Positions 1-9,447 are shown, counted from the stretch's first letter. The stretch: 64,000 nucleotides of DNA from Polaribacter sp. (GCA_028343155.1 JAOLXX010000003.1:62001-126000); one strand, 5' to 3'. The notes: generated by a model not told the origin, from the letters alone. Program-made: numbers and translations.

Positions 1-103
1 TTAGAAATAAATAAATTTTTAAAGTGTTTCCCACAATATTTCAGACTAAAAGTTGTTATTCAAAAAGACGGAATATTAACTTTACAAAGCAATTTGAAAT
101 TTC

Positions 104-111
104 TATATTTG
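104..111 (+). promoter_or_regulatory. possible -7 element before porG
   Basis: TATATTTG is an exact match to the Bacteroidota -7 consensus TAnnTTTG. It lies 15 bases before the ATG at 127, and no clear TTG -33 box sits at the usual distance. If it is real, the leader is very short, and the codons upstream of 127, although open to the window edge, are not coding. Confidence 0.3.
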
Positions 112-126
112 CTTTCTATTTTAAAA

Positions 127-813
127 ATGAAGAAACGTATTCTCTTTTTGGTGTTTGTAAGTTGTACCTCAATATTCTTAGGACAAGTTCATGAAATAGG
201 TTTCTCTTTAGGAGGCACAAACTATGTTGGTGATGTGGGTAGAAGCAGCTATATTCATCCAAATAGGGCTGCGGGAGCGGTGTTTTATAAATACAATGAA
301 AATCCTAGAATTGCATTGAGAGCGACCTATAGCTTTTTACCTATTTCAGGAAATGATTTAGACGCAAAAACTGCCTACAGGAAAGAACGAAAAAATGGCG
401 CACTTCGTTTTTCAAATATCATCAATGAATTAGCTATCGGTTTAGAGTATAATTTTCTAGAATATGATTTATCTTCATTTGATAAAACATGGACACCATA
501 TCTCTTATTAGAATTAGTTGGTTTTAACTACACTAACGTAAAATCTCATAAAACTACAGGCAAAATTGCATACGGAAATAAAACTTCTTTCGCTATTCCT
601 TTTGGTATTGGATATAAGTCTAAATTATATGGTACTTTAGCGTTTGCAATTGAAACAAAATTTAGATATACTTTAGAAGATGATTTAGATTTTACCACTC
701 GTAAAACACCAAGTATAACCATAGAAGAAACAGGAAATGACTGGTATATGTTTACCGGTTTTTCTCTAATTTACACTTTTGGAAGACCCGCTTGTTATTC
801 AAGAGGAATATAA
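127..813 (+). CDS. porG: PorG-type outer membrane protein (DUF6089)
   Basis: Predicted 228-residue outer membrane beta-barrel, probably a PorG-type part of the type IX secretion system. The ATG at 127 (MKKRIL...) begins a clean signal peptide ending near FLGQ. The frame is open back to base 1, but the upstream TTG at 94 gives no better start and overlaps a promoter-like element. The mature part has alternating polar and hydrophobic strands, an early GGTNYVGDVG glycine-rich strand and a last strand before the C-terminus. In Porphyromonas, PorG is encoded directly before uppS, bamA and the ompH genes, and the same order is seen here; uppS starts three bases after this stop. The family assignment rests on N-terminal pattern, length and order, so the exact PorG role is inferred. 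Confidence 0.75.
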   Translation: MKKRILFLVFVSCTSIFLGQVHEIGFSLGGTNYVGDVGRSSYIHPNRAAGAVFYKYNENPRIALRATYSFLPISGNDLDAKTAYRKERKNGALRFSNIINELAIGLEYNFLEYDLSSFDKTWTPYLLLELVGFNYTNVKSHKTTGKIAYGNKTSFAIPFGIGYKSKLYGTLAFAIETKFRYTLEDDLDFTTRKTPSITIEETGNDWYMFTGFSLIYTFGRPACYSRGI

Positions 814-816
814 AAA

Positions 817-1560
817 ATGGAAAAAAAACTACAAATTAATTTACATAAAACTCCAAAACATGTTGCCATTATTATGGATGGTAATGGTCGTTGGGCAAAA
901 GGTAAAGGTATGAATAGGATTTTTGGCCATAGAAATGCATTAACCGCAGTAAGAGAAACTGTGCGAGCGGCTGCAGAAATAAAGATAGCAGCAATTACCT
1001 TATATGCCTTCTCTACAGAAAACTGGAATCGACCAAAACTTGAAGTAGATGCTTTAATGAGTTTGCTTATTAATTCTTTAAAAAAAGAATTACCAGAATT
1101 CATGAAAAATGGTGTACGAATAAATGCTATTGGTTTAATTGATAGCCTTCCTAAAAAAGCACAAAATATTTTAACAGACGTTATTTTGGAAACAAAAAAT
1201 AATAGAAATATTGTTTTAACTTTAGCGTTGAGTTATGGTTCAAGAGAAGAAATTGTTAACGCCATTAAAAACATATCTAAAAAAGTTGTTAATAAACAGC
1301 TAAAATTAGAAGAAATTAATGAAAATACTATAAATAATCATTTATATACGTTTAATTTGCCCGACGTTGACTTAATGATAAGAACTAGTGGAGAAAAACG
1401 CCTTAGTAATTTCTTATTATGGCAGATGGCGTATGCTGAATTATATTTCACAAATGTACTTTGGCCAGATTTTAGAGAAACGCATTTTTATGATGCAATT
1501 ATAGACTACCAGAATAGAGAACGAAGATTTGGAAAGACAAGCGAACAAATTACAAAGTAA
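817..1560 (+). CDS. uppS: Isoprenyl transferase (undecaprenyl diphosphate synthase)
   Basis: Cis-prenyltransferase that condenses isopentenyl diphosphate units onto farnesyl diphosphate to make the C55 lipid carrier for peptidoglycan and O-antigen. The 247 residues carry the family signature HVAIIMDGNGRWA with the catalytic Asp at 21. They also carry the TLYAFSTENW block near residue 65 and the MIRTSGE block near 188, and a C-terminal RRFG. The length is typical. It is soluble or membrane-associated on the cytoplasmic side. It starts three bases after porG and ends seven bases before the bamA ATG, so the three are probably co-transcribed. Confidence 0.97.
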   Translation: MEKKLQINLHKTPKHVAIIMDGNGRWAKGKGMNRIFGHRNALTAVRETVRAAAEIKIAAITLYAFSTENWNRPKLEVDALMSLLINSLKKELPEFMKNGVRINAIGLIDSLPKKAQNILTDVILETKNNRNIVLTLALSYGSREEIVNAIKNISKKVVNKQLKLEEINENTINNHLYTFNLPDVDLMIRTSGEKRLSNFLLWQMAYAELYFTNVLWPDFRETHFYDAIIDYQNRERRFGKTSEQITK

Positions 1561-1567
1561 TTTTTTT

Positions 1568-4126
1568 ATGAAATTATTTTCTGCAACAATAATGTTAACA
1601 GCATTTTTTTTTAGTTTTAGTGCAAATGCACAAGTAAATAAAGACAGTTTATCAATAGTTAAAAAAGATACTACTGCCATCAAAAACACTGCCTTTGAAA
1701 AAGGGAAAGAATACCTTTTAGGAGGTATAAGTGTTACTGGTTTAAAAAAGTTTAGCGAAGAAACTGTTCGCATTTTTTCTGGGTTAAAAAATGGGCAAGC
1801 AATAAAACTCCCAGGAGATAAACTAACAAGTGCTATAAAAAAACTATATGAAAGTAAGCAATTTAGCAATGTCGATGTTTACTTTTTAAAATTAGACGGA
1901 GAAACCGTATATCTTGAATTTAAGGTAGATGAGTTGCCTCAATTAAATTTCGTAAAAATTAAAGGAGTAAAAAAAGGAAAAGCAAAAGAGCTTATAAAAG
2001 ATGCAGAATTAAAGCAAGGTGCAATGGTTACAGACAACCTTATTGTCACGTCTAAAAACTATTTTACAAAAAAATATACAGACAAAGGTTTCCTTAAAAC
2101 AAAAGTTAATTTAGATATTCGAAAAGATACATCCGACATTAATACGGTTAATATGGCTATCTTTATAGATAAAGGTCATAAGGTTAAAGTTAAAGACATC
2201 ATCTTTAAAGGGAGTAAAGCTCTTTCTGGGAAGAAACTTAGAAAAGCAATGAAAAACACTAAGAAAAAATTCTTAGGACGTTTTTGGAAAGGCTCAAAAT
2301 ACATTGAAGAAGAATATCAAGAAGATTTAGAGAGTATTTTAGATAAATATAGCAGGCTTGGATATAGAGACGCACGAATTCTTAGTGATGAAATTACTTG
2401 GAATGATGATAATACTATCAATATTAATTTAGATTTAGAAGAAGGAAGACAATACAAATTTGCTGAAATATTATTTGTTGGAAATAAAGAATATACGGAT
2501 GAACAACTTCAAAAATATTTAAAAATTGAAAAAGGAGATGTTTACAATGGGGCTGTTTTAAAAGAAAGAGTCAAAGGGGACGGAAGTCCTACTTCTCAGG
2601 ATATATCTACACTTTACCAAGATAACGGGTTCTTATTTTCTTCGGTTGATGCAATTGAGACAAGAGTAAAAAACGATTCCATTACTGTAGAGATTAGGAT
2701 TCGTGAAGATGAAAAAGCGCGCATAAGAAAAGTCACTGTTTCTGGAAATGATAAAACGAATGATCATGTTTTGTTTAGAGAATTGCGTGTAAAACCAGGA
2801 GACTTATTTAGTAGAAGTGCCATTATTAGATCTATTAGAGAAATTGGGCAATTAGGTTTCTTTGATACAAACGTTACTCCAGATGTTGTACCGGATTATC
2901 AAAATAAAACGGCAGACATCGATTTTACTGTCATAGAAAAAGGAGGAAGTCAAATAGAATTGCAAGGTGGTTATGGTGGTGGTTCATTTATAGGAACTTT
3001 AGGCCTGTCTTTTAATAACTTTTCTATCAATAACATCTTCAATAAAGAAGCATACAAGCCTTTGCCAACAGGAGATGGACAGAAATTAGCACTAAGATTA
3101 CAAACCAGTAGAACATATAGTACCTACAGCTTTTCGTTTACGGAGCCATGGTTGGGTGGCAAAAAGCCAAAATCATTATCTTTATCTATCTATTCTTCTA
3201 CCCAATATCAGTTAAATCAAACAACAAATTTTGATGTAGATAAAAGTAAAAGTTTAGGGATTATTGGAGCTTCTATTGGTCTTGGACAACGTTTGAAATG
3301 GCCAGATGATTATTTTCAACTAACTCAAACTATTGCATATCAAAGTTTTAAATTAAAAGATTATGGTTTTAGAGTAGGGGATGCTATCTTAAGCAGAGGA
3401 ACTCTTAACAACCTGTCTTATAATGCCTCTATTTCTAGAAGTTCTGCTGGGCCAAGTTTAATTTTTCCAACTTATGGTTCTGAATTTTCAATAGGCATAA
3501 AAGCTACTTTTCCCTATTCGCTAGTAAATGGAAAAGACTATACGGAACCAAGTGACTTAACAAGTAGTGAAGAAAATGACTTTTTTGCAGAAAAATATAA
3601 ATGGTTAGAATATTATAAATTTAATTTTAAAGGAAAATGGTACACTTCTTTTACGGACAAATTAGTCTTGATGACAAATGCCGAAGTGGGGTATCTGGGT
3701 TTCTACAACCCTGAAGTAGGATTATCTCCTTTTGAAAGGTATTTTGTTGGAGGTGATGGAATCGCACAATTCCAATTAGATGGAAGAGAAACTGTCGGTT
3801 TGAGAGGCTATGAAAACAACAGATTGTCTTCTATTAGTGGGGGTTCTATTTATAATAAATTTCAATTAGAATTACGTTTTTCTATCACAGACGCGCCCTC
3901 TGCATCCATTTATACACTTGGATTTTTAGAAGCAGGTAATTCCTATGATAATTTTGAAGAATATAATCCGTTTACTTTAAAACGTTCAGCTGGATTAGGT
4001 GTAAGAATATTTATGCCAGCTTTTGGTCTGTTGGGAATCGATTTTGCTCATGGTTTTGATCCTTTACCAGGAGAAATTGAAAAATCTGGTTGGCAAACAC
4101 ATTTTATTATTGGAAGACAATTCTAA
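1568..4126 (+). CDS. bamA: Outer membrane protein assembly factor BamA
   Basis: Omp85-family protein of 852 residues that folds and inserts outer membrane proteins. I start it at the ATG at 1568 because this gives a proper signal peptide (MKLFSATIMLT... to SANAQ); the frame reaches back into uppS through a TTG, which is unlikely. Several POTRA repeats fill roughly residues 40-450. The C-terminal half is a 16-strand-type barrel with the Omp85 (V/L)RGY motif, here VGLRGYENNRL near residue 750, and a terminal Phe (GRQF). It is followed by the ompH pair, whose products are periplasmic chaperones for the same pathway, so the cluster is a functional unit. Confidence 0.97.
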   Translation: MKLFSATIMLTAFFFSFSANAQVNKDSLSIVKKDTTAIKNTAFEKGKEYLLGGISVTGLKKFSEETVRIFSGLKNGQAIKLPGDKLTSAIKKLYESKQFSNVDVYFLKLDGETVYLEFKVDELPQLNFVKIKGVKKGKAKELIKDAELKQGAMVTDNLIVTSKNYFTKKYTDKGFLKTKVNLDIRKDTSDINTVNMAIFIDKGHKVKVKDIIFKGSKALSGKKLRKAMKNTKKKFLGRFWKGSKYIEEEYQEDLESILDKYSRLGYRDARILSDEITWNDDNTININLDLEEGRQYKFAEILFVGNKEYTDEQLQKYLKIEKGDVYNGAVLKERVKGDGSPTSQDISTLYQDNGFLFSSVDAIETRVKNDSITVEIRIREDEKARIRKVTVSGNDKTNDHVLFRELRVKPGDLFSRSAIIRSIREIGQLGFFDTNVTPDVVPDYQNKTADIDFTVIEKGGSQIELQGGYGGGSFIGTLGLSFNNFSINNIFNKEAYKPLPTGDGQKLALRLQTSRTYSTYSFSFTEPWLGGKKPKSLSLSIYSSTQYQLNQTTNFDVDKSKSLGIIGASIGLGQRLKWPDDYFQLTQTIAYQSFKLKDYGFRVGDAILSRGTLNNLSYNASISRSSAGPSLIFPTYGSEFSIGIKATFPYSLVNGKDYTEPSDLTSSEENDFFAEKYKWLEYYKFNFKGKWYTSFTDKLVLMTNAEVGYLGFYNPEVGLSPFERYFVGGDGIAQFQLDGRETVGLRGYENNRLSSISGGSIYNKFQLELRFSITDAPSASIYTLGFLEAGNSYDNFEEYNPFTLKRSAGLGVRIFMPAFGLLGIDFAHGFDPLPGEIEKSGWQTHFIIGRQF

Positions 4127-4142
4127 GAAAACTGTACATTTG
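4110..4142 (+). promoter_or_regulatory. Candidate promoter for the ompH pair
   Basis: TTG at 4110-4112 and TACATTTG at 4135-4142 are 22 bases apart, matching the Bacteroidota -33/-7 layout. It overlaps the alternative GTG/ATG starts at 4142-4147 and so favours the ATG at 4190 for the next gene. Confidence 0.5.
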
Positions 4143-4189
4143 TGATGCGTAGATTTTTTTGGCACAATTTTTCTAAATACTCTATTGAA

Positions 4190-5002
4190 ATGAAAAAAAT
4201 ATTTTTACTAATCGTTCTTACATTAGGTGTAAGTTTTACTTGGTCGCAAAGAAATCAAACAATTGCATATATTGATATGGAATACATTTTAGAAAATGTT
4301 CCTGAATATCTTGAAGCACAGAATACTCTTAATGCGAAAATTGTAAAATGGAGAAAGAAATTAGATGATCAAGCAAGACATATTGAAGTGTTAAAAACAG
4401 ATTTAGCAAATGAAAAAGCGATCCTAACAAAAGACTTGATAGAAGAAAAAGAAGAAGAAATAAGCATAAAACAAATAGAATTAAGAAGACTTGAATCCTT
4501 ATATTTTGGACCAAAAGGTGATATGTTTGCAATAAGAAAGGAATTGGTTAAACCAATTCAGGACCAGATTTACAATGCAATTCAAAGTATTTCTAAAAGA
4601 AAAAAATATGATTTTGTTTTTGACAAATCTAGTGATTTAGTGATACTATATTCAAATAAAAAATACGATATTAGCGATCTTATATTAGCAACAATAGATC
4701 GCACCCGATTAGTTGATGAAAAAAATAAAAAAAGAAATAAGAAAAGAGTTGCTCCTAAAAAAGAATTAACAAGTGAGCAACAAGAAATTATTACTAAGAG
4801 AGAAGATACGAAAGCAGCGAAAATAGCAGATTCAAAAGCAAAAAAAATTGCAGCTCTTGAAGTAAAAAAGAAATTAATAGCAGAAAAAAGAGAAAGACTG
4901 TTAAAACAACGAGAAGAAAAAAGAAAACTCCTACGAGATAAAAAAGAAGCACTGAGAAAGAAAAAAGATCAACAAATAAAAGACAAGAATAATAACAATT
5001 AA
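4190..5002 (+). CDS. OmpH/Skp family periplasmic chaperone with long charged tail
   Basis: Skp-like chaperone that holds unfolded outer membrane proteins for BamA. The ATG at 4190 begins a signal peptide (MKKIFLLIVLTLG to TWSQ); 270 residues in total. The first part has the family pattern IAYIDMEYIL...P followed by a long coiled coil and the closing beta region with YDFVFDKSSD and a hydrophobic pair. Unlike the next gene, it continues for about 80 more residues in a tail of almost only Lys, Arg, Glu and Ala, predicted as a charged helix. The next gene begins at the base after its TAA. Confidence 0.9.
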   Translation: MKKIFLLIVLTLGVSFTWSQRNQTIAYIDMEYILENVPEYLEAQNTLNAKIVKWRKKLDDQARHIEVLKTDLANEKAILTKDLIEEKEEEISIKQIELRRLESLYFGPKGDMFAIRKELVKPIQDQIYNAIQSISKRKKYDFVFDKSSDLVILYSNKKYDISDLILATIDRTRLVDEKNKKRNKKRVAPKKELTSEQQEIITKREDTKAAKIADSKAKKIAALEVKKKLIAEKRERLLKQREEKRKLLRDKKEALRKKKDQQIKDKNNNN

Positions 5003-5521
5003 ATGAAAACCATAATGAAAAATTTTAAAAACTTACTATTAATCGCTGTATTTACTTTAGGATTCGTTAGTATGACAAATGCTCAAAAAGTAGGTCATGT
5101 AAACTTTGAAAAGTTAATAGCAGAAATGCCTGAAACTCAAACATTAAAATTAGAAATGGAAAAGTTAGGTAAAACTTACCAAGACGAAATTTCAGGAATG
5201 GAAAAGACCATTGAAGCTACCAGACAAAAATACGTAGCTGAGTCAAAAACTCAGACAAATGAAACGAATGATAAAAGAGTTGAAGAACTTCAGCAAGAAG
5301 CTGCTAAAATAGAACAAGCAAGAAAATTTGCATATCAAGACATGCAAAAAAGACAAAATGATGGTTTACAACCAATTATTGAAAAGGCACAAAAAGCTAT
5401 TGAAGAGGTAGCTGCTTCAAAAAGCGTTTTATACGTATTAGATGCTTCTTTAGGAAAAGGTTTATTAGTTCAAAAAGGTGAAGACTTATTTGGTGCTGTT
5501 AAAACTAAATTAGGATTTTAA
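5003..5521 (+). CDS. OmpH/Skp family periplasmic chaperone
   Basis: Second Skp paralogue of the cluster, 172 residues. Signal peptide from MKNFKNLLLI to TNAQ; both the ATG at 5003, directly after the previous TAA, and the ATG at 5015 are usable, and the second gives the tidier signal peptide. The mature protein starts KVGHVNFEKLIAEMPE, then a central coiled coil (residues about 50-120) rich in Glu, Lys and Gln, and ends with VLYVLDASLGKGLLV, the beta-strand cap of the Skp trimer body. It is of normal length with no charged tail. A strong terminator follows. Confidence 0.93.
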   Translation: MKTIMKNFKNLLLIAVFTLGFVSMTNAQKVGHVNFEKLIAEMPETQTLKLEMEKLGKTYQDEISGMEKTIEATRQKYVAESKTQTNETNDKRVEELQQEAAKIEQARKFAYQDMQKRQNDGLQPIIEKAQKAIEEVAASKSVLYVLDASLGKGLLVQKGEDLFGAVKTKLGF

Positions 5522-5544
5522 TAATACTCTTAACATTATGAACT

Positions 5545-5580
5545 AAAACCTACTGAAATTCAGTAGGTTTTTTTTATTTT
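5545..5580 (+). terminator. Rho-independent terminator after ompH
   Basis: AAAACCTACTGA and TCAGTAGGTTTT form a perfect stem with a three-base loop, followed by a T-run. It ends the porG-ompH transcript just before murI. Confidence 0.9.
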
Positions 5581-5588
5581 TACAGGAG

Positions 5589-6386
5589 ATGGCACAACTC
5601 AATAAATTTCCGATTGGTTTTTTCGATTCTGGTATTGGAGGAACTTCTATATGGAGTGCAATAAACAGTCTTTTACCTTTAGAAAACACAATCTACTTAT
5701 CAGATAGTAAGAATGCTCCCTATGGCGAAAAGAGCAAGCAAAATATCGTAGATTTAGCTATTAAAAATACCGAGTTTTTATTAGCTCAAAATTGCAAAAC
5801 TATTGTTGTTGCTTGCAATACTGCAACAACAAATGCTATTAAAATTTTAAGAGAGAAATATGATGTCCCATTTATAGGAATCGAACCTGCAATTAAACCC
5901 GCAGCTTTAAAAACTCAATCCAATACCATAGGTATTCTGGCCACAAAGGGAACTTTAAATAGCGACTTGTTTGAGAAAACATCAAATACAATCAATCAAG
6001 AAATCATACGTAAAGAAATCATTGGGAAAGGCTTGGTTGAACTTATTGAGGAGGGAAAATTATATTCTGAAGAAATGACAACATTACTCTCTTCTTATAT
6101 AACTCCTTTAACAAAAGAAGATGTAGACTGTTTAGTTTTAGGTTGTACTCATTATCCGTATTTAATTCCACAAATAAGAAAACTTGTAGGAAATAAAATT
6201 CAGATTATAGATTCTGGTGAAGCTGTTGCGAAACAAACTAAAACTATTTTAGAAAAACATGATTTAATTCATGCAGTTAACAACAATAGTTCACATCAAT
6301 TTTACACCAATAAAGACAAAACTGTCTTAGAAATGCTAATTTCTAATAAAGATACAAAAATAACGGTTTTAGAAAAAGATTTTTAG
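5589..6386 (+). CDS. murI: Glutamate racemase
   Basis: Makes D-glutamate for peptidoglycan in the cytoplasm. The 265 residues contain the substrate-binding FFDSGIGG (Asp13-Ser14), the first catalytic Cys in VVACNTATTNA (Cys76) and the second in VLGCTHYPYL (near 187), the pair that deprotonates and reprotonates the alpha carbon. The length is normal. It sits just downstream of the ompH terminator, with little room for its own promoter (a TATTTTTA sequence precedes it). Its stop overlaps by four bases the stop of the convergent PorP/SprF gene. Confidence 0.97.
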   Translation: MAQLNKFPIGFFDSGIGGTSIWSAINSLLPLENTIYLSDSKNAPYGEKSKQNIVDLAIKNTEFLLAQNCKTIVVACNTATTNAIKILREKYDVPFIGIEPAIKPAALKTQSNTIGILATKGTLNSDLFEKTSNTINQEIIRKEIIGKGLVELIEEGKLYSEEMTTLLSSYITPLTKEDVDCLVLGCTHYPYLIPQIRKLVGNKIQIIDSGEAVAKQTKTILEKHDLIHAVNNNSSHQFYTNKDKTVLEMLISNKDTKITVLEKDF

Positions 6387-7372
6387 AACCTTCCGAACTC
6401 AGTGTTAATGTTAGGACACGCTGCTCCTCTTTGAATTCTTGTCCATAAATTAATCCCAAGAGATATTTGATGGAAACCTGAATTGGTTAAAACAATTTCA
6501 TTCATTTGCTTTGAATAAGTGTAAGAAAATATATAATTTCCGTAATTAACACCAATAATTGGAGAAATAAACTTCGAGTTATCGATAGCATTCGAATCGA
6601 AACTTCTTCTATAAGATAAGGCTGCCCATAGTTGAGCTTTTGAAAAAGTTTTATATGCTTTGATATTAAAATCTGCTATTCTCTGCCCTGAACTCTCTCT
6701 TAATTGAATCAGTATAGAGGGTTCTATTTGGATATACCTACTCTTTCCATAAAAGTAACCCGCAGAAAAAATATAATTTCTTAAATCTAAAGGTTCTTGA
6801 ATGTTTAGGTTGTTTTTAGCTGTAAGCAATAAATTTTTTATTGTGAAGTAAGATGAAAAACCAGCCCTGTGAAATGCAACACTGAAATCTGCATTATAAT
6901 AAGTCGTGCTTTCAATAATTGGGTTTACTTTCCCTGTACTTTCAAAAAAAGATCTCTGATCAGATTGGTTTTGAACAAAAGAAAATGCTAAACCAAAAGA
7001 AAGTTGTTTAAAAACCTGACCATTACTTAAAGGCAAATGATATGAATAGGCTCCTTGAACTCCTTTCTGAGAATGAAATCCATTTTTATCATTATACAAA
7101 ATAAGACCATAGCCCGCTTTAGAATACTCTCCAATTTTTGTATGAAAACTTATTGTCTGTAAAGCAGGAGCATCTATTATACCAGCCCATTGTTGTCTCG
7201 CAGTGATACGTATTTTACTAGAATTACCAATACCGGCTGCTGAGGGGTGAATTAAATATACATTATCAGACAAATAATCTTGATAAATAGGCATTGTTTC
7301 TTGTGAGTAATTTTTGAAAGAAAAAAAAGACACACAAAGCAAACACCACTGAATGTAGTTCAACTTGATCAA
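6383..7372 (-). CDS. PorP/SprF family type IX secretion membrane protein
   Basis: Outer membrane beta-barrel of the PorP/SprF family, 329 residues, with a signal peptide ending near FKNYSQ. It begins ETMPIYQDYLSDNVYLIHPSAAGI, and the pattern of an N-terminal Asn/His-Pro-(S/A)-(A/Y)-(A/V)-G followed by a QQWAGI strand is the hallmark of this family. In type IX secretion these proteins pair with a specific secreted adhesin and anchor or pass it at the surface. SprF-type genes usually follow a giant adhesin gene, but here there is none, so the partner must be elsewhere or lost. A good promoter lies upstream. Confidence 0.88.
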   Translation of the reverse strand: MIKLNYIQWCLLCVSFFSFKNYSQETMPIYQDYLSDNVYLIHPSAAGIGNSSKIRITARQQWAGIIDAPALQTISFHTKIGEYSKAGYGLILYNDKNGFHSQKGVQGAYSYHLPLSNGQVFKQLSFGLAFSFVQNQSDQRSFFESTGKVNPIIESTTYYNADFSVAFHRAGFSSYFTIKNLLLTAKNNLNIQEPLDLRNYIFSAGYFYGKSRYIQIEPSILIQLRESSGQRIADFNIKAYKTFSKAQLWAALSYRRSFDSNAIDNSKFISPIIGVNYGNYIFSYTYSKQMNEIVLTNSGFHQISLGINLWTRIQRGAACPNINTEFGRF

Positions 7373-7395
7373 GGACAGGTTTATTATTAGGTATT

Positions 7396-7424
7396 CAAAT
7401 ATAATATTATTTTTTAAAAGTCAA
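7396..7424 (-). promoter_or_regulatory. Promoter of the PorP/SprF gene
   Basis: On the minus strand TTGAC (first base at 7424) and TATATTTG (7403 down to 7396) are separated by 18 bases. This is a full match to the Bacteroidota -33/-7 layout, about 24 bases before the start codon. Confidence 0.6.
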
Positions 7425-7460
7425 CTTTTTAAACGCATGAATTTAAGGCTAAAATTCGTA

Positions 7461-9422
7461 CTAAATAAACCAATTCCAAACTAAACCAAATCGTATAGTA
7501 AAATCTCTGTAAGGATAATTAGGCGCAGAAAAATAATTTTTTCTAGTAAAGCTAGAAGTTACATTATCAATTTTAAAATATAAACGCGTTCTTCTGACCT
7601 GTGCATTAAAGAAAACATCTACGGAAGGAAAACCTATCTCCTGAGTGTTTTGGAGTGTAAATTCTGCCAATAAAGGATTGTAGGCATTCAGTTTGTATTT
7701 GGTGAAATAATTAAAAGTAGCACCGATATTTACCAACATTGGTTTTCCTTTAAACCAATAGTCTTTATAATACAATGTATTTCTTGTTACAATTTCTGGA
7801 ACTCTAAAAACAGAACTCCCACTACTCACATTTTGATACATAATGGTATTATACAAAGCTAGTTTCCAAAATGTAAACGCTCTTTTTACTTTTACTTTCA
7901 GATATGAAATTTGATTTGCAAATTGTTGCGGCAGATTATTCTCATCAAAATAAGTGTAGTTGTCTATGTTCGTATAATTTAGAGAAGCATTGATCCATTT
8001 AGAACTAAAATGAAAACCTAAGTCTCTTGTATTTATGTCTCTAAAATCATTGTTCCAATTATATTCATCATATTTACTTTGGTGTAAGAGCGTGTTGAAA
8101 TTTGAAGATTTAGAACTAATAAGCAAACTTCCTCTTACTTCAAAAAGACTGTCTTTTTTATAAAGTGCCTGCCCTTTTAAAAAACTACCAGACAACTTAC
8201 TACCTCCTGGAGTAAGGGTACCTGTGGCATTTAATTGAAAATTTTTGACTTTAGCATTCCAGTCTGCTCCAATGGAAATTGCGCTCCCTTCAAATTTTAT
8301 TTCAGGAAGATTACTAGTGCTATTTAAAACAGCATTGTAACCATATGAATAATTGGAACTATTTATTTTTGCTTTAAACTGACCAAGCACATATTTGGAA
8401 TTAAATTCTAGGTTTAATTCGTTATTTGTAATCGTACTTTTTGCTTGATTTTCAATAGCCCCAGTAGCATTTTCTATTCCAAAAAAATCAGGTGTAGAAC
8501 TTGTTTGAGCAAAATAATAGTATTTCGTTTCATTGGTAAAAACATGTCCAACTTTTAAATTGCTAAAATCTCTTTTGTTGATGGTGTCCTTACTCGCCAA
8601 TAATTTATAACTATGCTCTAAATAAGTTCTTTTTCCCTCAAACGTATTTTCAGCAGTTGTTAAATTTACATCTAACCTTGCTCTTGTTGAAAAATTTTCG
8701 TCTTCACTCTGAAACTTATCAATTTCAATTTGTGGTAATCCACCACTTTCTTCATTAAAGAAATCTTGTGATGTTAAATGTCCACGAATTTCATATTGAT
8801 TTCCTTTTGTTCTATACTGAAAAGTACCTCTAAAGTTTCCGTGACTTGCCAAAGACCTTCTATACGCTCCTAGAGAACGGAGTCCTTTATAGGAAAGTGA
8901 AAAATTTAATCTTCTTGAAAAATTCAAGGTAAAAATAGCGTCAACAACCTGCCCCTGTTGTAGCCCAGTCCTATAGGTTATTTCTGTCGTGGTCGTTGGC
9001 ACTTCAAAATACTTTATTTCATCAATATCTAAATAACTAAATTGTTTTGCGGTAAAACCAATGTCAGGAAACAAACTGAGATTGCTAAAGCTATAGCCTA
9101 AATTATTAAAAGTTTGCCCTTGATTGTGAAATGCTAGCAACTCAAAATTGTCAGTCCTTAGGTAGTTAAACTTATATTCTTTTTCTATGGTTAAGGTTGT
9201 GTCAATATAGGTAGTATCCCTTTCATGGGAGAAAACCTTATAATCTGTATATTTTGTTTTCCCAGATAGAGTTACTTTTATCTCACCCGAATTATTGAGT
9301 GTATCATTTTTTATATTATTAAAACCTCTTTCATTTACAACATTATTGAAACTCGATTGTGAAAACAACGTATTTGTGACTAGAGAGATGAATACTGAGA
9401 ATAAAAATAACGATTTTTTCAT
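7461..9422 (-). CDS. Putative outer membrane porin (Porin_10 type)
   Basis: Large beta-barrel protein of 653 residues with a signal peptide (MKKSLFLFSVF to TLFSQ). After a short N-terminal region mentioning repeated Thr/Asp strands it carries the recognisable block FELLAFHNQGQTFNNLGYS and SYLDIDEIKYFEVPTT. Many amphipathic strands follow to the terminal FGLVWNWFI. This matches the family called putative porin in Flavobacteriaceae, whose substrate is unknown. It is typically encoded beside rnhB, which is divergent here. A TACATTTG -7 element lies at 9440-9447 on the minus strand. Confidence 0.82.
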   Translation of the reverse strand: MKKSLFLFSVFISLVTNTLFSQSSFNNVVNERGFNNIKNDTLNNSGEIKVTLSGKTKYTDYKVFSHERDTTYIDTTLTIEKEYKFNYLRTDNFELLAFHNQGQTFNNLGYSFSNLSLFPDIGFTAKQFSYLDIDEIKYFEVPTTTTEITYRTGLQQGQVVDAIFTLNFSRRLNFSLSYKGLRSLGAYRRSLASHGNFRGTFQYRTKGNQYEIRGHLTSQDFFNEESGGLPQIEIDKFQSEDENFSTRARLDVNLTTAENTFEGKRTYLEHSYKLLASKDTINKRDFSNLKVGHVFTNETKYYYFAQTSSTPDFFGIENATGAIENQAKSTITNNELNLEFNSKYVLGQFKAKINSSNYSYGYNAVLNSTSNLPEIKFEGSAISIGADWNAKVKNFQLNATGTLTPGGSKLSGSFLKGQALYKKDSLFEVRGSLLISSKSSNFNTLLHQSKYDEYNWNNDFRDINTRDLGFHFSSKWINASLNYTNIDNYTYFDENNLPQQFANQISYLKVKVKRAFTFWKLALYNTIMYQNVSSGSSVFRVPEIVTRNTLYYKDYWFKGKPMLVNIGATFNYFTKYKLNAYNPLLAEFTLQNTQEIGFPSVDVFFNAQVRRTRLYFKIDNVTSSFTRKNYFSAPNYPYRDFTIRFGLVWNWFI

Positions 9423-9439
9423 AGCTTATTTATGCAATG

Positions 9440-9447
9440 CAAATGTA
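9440..9447 (-). promoter_or_regulatory. -7 element of the porin gene
   Basis: TACATTTG on the minus strand matches TAnnTTTG exactly, 18 bases before the start codon. No TTG is seen at the expected -33 distance. Confidence 0.4.

Noticed and set aside
1529..1567. TTG start of bamA inside uppS
   Set aside because: It would put 13 residues before a perfect signal peptide.
1441..1869. Minus-strand 142-residue ORF across uppS and bamA
   Set aside because: Overlaps two certain genes and shows only reverse-codon bias.
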